The notes under the pieces were generated by a model, which worked only from the letters and a program-made list of their open reading frames with translations, did not search any database and was not told the origin of the DNA. 8,276 nt of DNA from an uncultured Rubrivivax sp. (lineage in GTDB: Bacteria; Pseudomonadota; Gammaproteobacteria; Burkholderiales; Burkholderiaceae_C), in NCBI GenBank assembly GCA_937967345.1, contig CALBTN010000098.1, positions 1-8,276 on the forward strand. The letters are read 5' to 3'. Both the position numbers and the translations under genes were made by a program. Positions 6,340 to 8,276 of the stretch are shown here, in pieces; position 1 is the stretch's first letter; every line of letters starts with the position of its first letter.

Positions 6340-7488
6340 TCAGCCACGCCGCGCGACGCCGGCCGCATGCAGCGCGGCGATCTCGTCGGCCGAGAACCCG
6401 GCCTCGGCCAGCACCTGGTCGGTGTGCTCACCGGGTGCCGGCGCCGGGCGCACCGCATCGGGCGTGCTGCGGTCAAAGCGCGGCGCCGGGCCGGGCTGCA
6501 CCACACCGCCGATGTCGATGAAGGCTTCGCGCGTGCGCGCGTGGGCATGCTGCGGCGCCTCGGCCATGCTCAGCACCGGGGCGAAGCAGGCATCGCTGCC
6601 TTCGAGCAGCGCGCACCATTCATCGCGCGTCCTGCCGCGCAGGATCGCCGCCATCGCTGCGCGCAGCTCGGGCCACAGCCTGCGGTCGTACTGGCCCTTG
6701 ACGAAGCGCGCGTCCAGCCCGATGCGCTGCGCCAGCTCGGCGAAGAACTTGGGCTCGAGCGCGCCGATCGCCACGTGCTTGCCGTCGGCGGTCTCGTAGG
6801 TGTCGTAGAAGGGCGCGCCGCCGTCGAGCAGGTTGGCGCCGCGCTGGCCGCTCCAGCGGCCGCTGGCGCTCAGGCCGTAGAAGATCGACGCCAGCGACGC
6901 CGCGCCGTCGACCATCGCGGCGTCGACCACGTCGCCGCGGCCCGAGCGGTTGCGCTCGTGCAGCGCGGCCAGCAGCCCCAGCGCCAGGTACAGCGCGCCA
7001 CCGCCGTAGTCGCCCACCAGGTTCAGCGGCACCACCGGCTTGCCGCCGGGCGGGCCGATCGCGTGCAGCGCGCCGGTCAGCGCGATGTAGTTCAGGTCAT
7101 GGCCAGCGGCCTGCGCCAGCGGCCCGCTCTGGCCGAAGCCGGTCATGCGGCCGTACACCAGCCCGGGGTTCAGCGCGTGGCAATCGGCGGGCCCCAGGCC
7201 CAGCCGCTCGGCCACGCCGGGGCGGAAGCCTTCGATCAGCACGTCGGCGCGCGCGGCCAGCCGCAGCACCGCGTCGCGCCCGGCGCTGCGCTTCAGGTCC
7301 AGCGCCACCGAGCGCCGGTTGCGCGCATTGATGTCGTAGCGCCGGTCCATCGGCACGCCCAGATCGCTGGCTTCGGTGCGATCGATACGCACCACGTCGG
7401 CGCCCAGGTCGGCCAGCAGCATCGCGCAAAACGGCCCCGGGCCGATCCCGGCCAGTTCGATGACGCGCAATCCGTGCAATGGTCCCAT
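6340..7488 (-). CDS. Alpha-methylacyl-CoA racemase (family III CoA-transferase fold)
   Basis: A 382-residue cytosolic enzyme of the CaiB/BaiF fold. The N-terminus GLRVIELAGIGPGPFCAMLLADLGADVVRID is typical, as are NRRSVALDLK (57-66), DVLIEGFRPGVAERLGLG (82-99) and YGRMTGFGQSGP (112-123). The residues used for catalysis in the Mycobacterium tuberculosis racemase MCR (H126, D156, E241) have clear equivalents here, all shifted by four: H130 in GHDLNY, D160 in GDYGGGA and E245 in ALEPKFF. The family epimerises the 2-methyl group of acyl-CoA esters, allowing beta-oxidation of branched fatty acids or sterol side chains. A CoA-transferase function is less likely because those enzymes lack this set of residues. 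The ATG at 7488 gives the family N-terminus MGPLHGLRVIELAG and has a strong AGGAG eight bases upstream; the upstream in-frame extension lacks similarity. It is divergent from the EamA transporter and reads towards the PglL-type gene 66 bases downstream. Confidence 0.93.
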   Translation of the reverse strand: MGPLHGLRVIELAGIGPGPFCAMLLADLGADVVRIDRTEASDLGVPMDRRYDINARNRRSVALDLKRSAGRDAVLRLAARADVLIEGFRPGVAERLGLGPADCHALNPGLVYGRMTGFGQSGPLAQAAGHDLNYIALTGALHAIGPPGGKPVVPLNLVGDYGGGALYLALGLLAALHERNRSGRGDVVDAAMVDGAASLASIFYGLSASGRWSGQRGANLLDGGAPFYDTYETADGKHVAIGALEPKFFAELAQRIGLDARFVKGQYDRRLWPELRAAMAAILRGRTRDEWCALLEGSDACFAPVLSMAEAPQHAHARTREAFIDIGGVVQPGPAPRFDRSTPDAVRPAPAPGEHTDQVLAEAGFSADEIAALHAAGVARRG

Positions 7489-7497
7489 GGGTGGCAG

Positions 7498-7502
7498 CTC
7501 CT
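7498..7502 (-). promoter_or_regulatory. Ribosome-binding site of the racemase gene
   Basis: AGGAG on the minus strand, with eight bases between it and the ATG at 7488. It is the only textbook Shine-Dalgarno in front of any gene in the window, and it decides the racemase start against longer in-frame extensions. Confidence 0.85.
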
Positions 7503-7539
7503 GAGTGTGGCGCCGCGTCGCGGCAAGGTTTCGAGTGTG
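7503..7539. promoter_or_regulatory. Repeats in the racemase-transporter divergent region
   Basis: The intergenic region 7489-7645 holds the direct repeat GAGTGTG at 7503-7509 and 7533-7539, spaced 30 bases (close to three helical turns). Between the copies is the inverted repeat GCCGCG-T-CGCGGC at 7512-7524. The arrangement is next to the racemase start and could bind a regulator, but I recognise no family operator and no convincing -35/-10 pair on either strand. Chance is a fair alternative. Confidence 0.2.
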
Positions 7540-7645
7540 CCCGATGGCGGCAGCGTGGCGTCGCTGCAGCAGCTCGGGTTTCAGCGCTGCGGGCCGTCCC
7601 TTGCGCGACACGGCGGCCCGGCTGACTGCGGTTAGCCTGCCAGCC

Positions 7646-8276
7646 ATGCGAGAACCGATTCCGCGCCGCGCGCTGGTGCTGCTGGTGCTGCTGACGCTGA
7701 TCTGGGGTACCAACTGGCCGCTGCTCGCGCTGGCGGTGCGCGAGATTTCGGTGTGGAGCTTTCGCGCGGTCGGCGTCACGCTGGCCGGGGTCACGCTGCT
7801 GGCGGTGGCGCGGGCACGCGGCCAGTCGCTGCACGTGCCGCGCGAGTACCGGCTGAGCATCGTCGCGGCCAGCTGCTTTTACCTGGTGTACTGGAACATC
7901 GCCAGCACCTACGCGGCGATCCTGATCCCGTCGGGGCAGGCGGCGATCCTGGGTTTCACGATGCCGCTGTGGTCGGCGCTGATCTCCTGGCTGGTGCTGG
8001 GCGAGCGCTTCAGCGGGCGCATGCTGGCCGGGCTGCTGTTCGGCGCGGCGGCGGTGCTGCTGCTGATGGTGCCGGGGCTGCGCGACTACGCGCAAGCGCC
8101 GCTGGGTTTCGCGCTGGGCGTGTCCGCCGGACTGGGCTGGGCCATCGGCACGCTGATCTTGAAGCAGCGCAGCGTCCCGGTGCCGGCCACCGTGCTCACC
8201 GGCTGGCAGCTGCTGATCACCGCAGCGCCGATCAGCGCGGGCGCGCTGTGGTTCGGCGATGGCCGCTGGTTCATGC
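7646..8276 (+). CDS. EamA/DMT-superfamily transporter, C-terminus cut by window edge
   Basis: The frame is open from the ATG at 7646 to the window end (210 codons plus one base), with no stop. The product begins MREPIPRRALVLLVLLTLIWGTNWPLL in sense, with the LIWGTNW motif (about 18-24) typical of EamA-domain permeases. Hydrophobic segments follow near residues 38-53, 70-86, 92-113, 122-142, 152-171 and 181-201. The repeat-1 end signature PLWSALISWLVLGERFSGRMLAGLLFG lies at about 106-132; the E of LGER is conserved in the family. Full-length members have about 300 residues and 10 membrane helices, so about 90 residues are missing. Family members export or import small metabolites such as amino acids, but the substrate cannot be read from the sequence. 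Codon use is G/C-rich and matches the neighbours. It is divergent from the racemase with a 157-base gap, and no strong Shine-Dalgarno is seen. Confidence 0.88.
   Translation, partial: MREPIPRRALVLLVLLTLIWGTNWPLLALAVREISVWSFRAVGVTLAGVTLLAVARARGQSLHVPREYRLSIVAASCFYLVYWNIASTYAAILIPSGQAAILGFTMPLWSALISWLVLGERFSGRMLAGLLFGAAAVLLLMVPGLRDYAQAPLGFALGVSAGLGWAIGTLILKQRSVPVPATVLTGWQLLITAAPISAGALWFGDGRWFM

Noticed and set aside
5266..7635. 789-residue plus-strand frame across the PglL-type gene and the racemase
   Set aside because: It spans two genes and their gap and is dominated by Arg, Gln and His. Such long empty frames are expected at this GC content.
7489..7645. Sigma-70 promoters for the racemase and transporter
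   Set aside because: Candidates such as TTGCGC at 7601-7606 have no acceptable -10 hexamer at 16-18 bases; the matches are too poor to report.

Overview
The window looks like ordinary chromosomal DNA of a high-GC betaproteobacterium, probably Burkholderiales of the Rubrivivax/Leptothrix/Methylibium type. This rests on the very strong G/C bias at third codon positions, the roughly 70-77% GC of most of the window, and the character of the proteins (long-form PurC, BepA-type M48 protease, PglL-type ligase). The taxon is an inference; no rRNA or other marker gene is present.

Layout, left to right. Positions 1-86 are AT-rich non-coding sequence. A minus-strand group follows, transcribed from right to left as bepA (periplasmic M48 metalloprotease/chaperone with C-terminal TPRs, 2207-3853), purC (SAICAR synthase, 1234-2148) and a TPR-like helical-repeat protein (87-1220). 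The gaps are 58 and 13 bases, so one operon is plausible. A 151-base divergent intergenic region (3854-4004) holds a three-copy 11-bp tandem repeat and a candidate -10 box. It separates bepA from moaC (molybdopterin precursor synthesis, plus strand, 4005-4484). moaC converges with only 13 bases between stops on a large membrane protein of the O-antigen ligase/PglL class (minus, 4498-6273). Upstream of that on the same strand is an alpha-methylacyl-CoA racemase (minus, 6340-7488) with a strong Shine-Dalgarno. A second divergent region (7489-7645) leads to a plus-strand EamA/DMT-family transporter (from 7646) that runs off the right edge.

The genes do not form one pathway. They are housekeeping or metabolic functions: purine synthesis, molybdenum cofactor, outer-membrane quality control, protein or glycan O-linkage, branched acyl-CoA epimerisation and metabolite transport. 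I see no tRNA, rRNA, CRISPR array, transposase, integrase, toxin-antitoxin pair or defence gene.

I did not find a convincing undescribed system. The most unusual signal is an abrupt change of base composition and codon use inside the leftmost gene (about positions 590-690), which makes it look like a hybrid of a host-like N-terminal half and a foreign-like C-terminal half. The second is the 11-bp repeat, spaced about one helical turn, in the bepA-moaC divergent promoter region.
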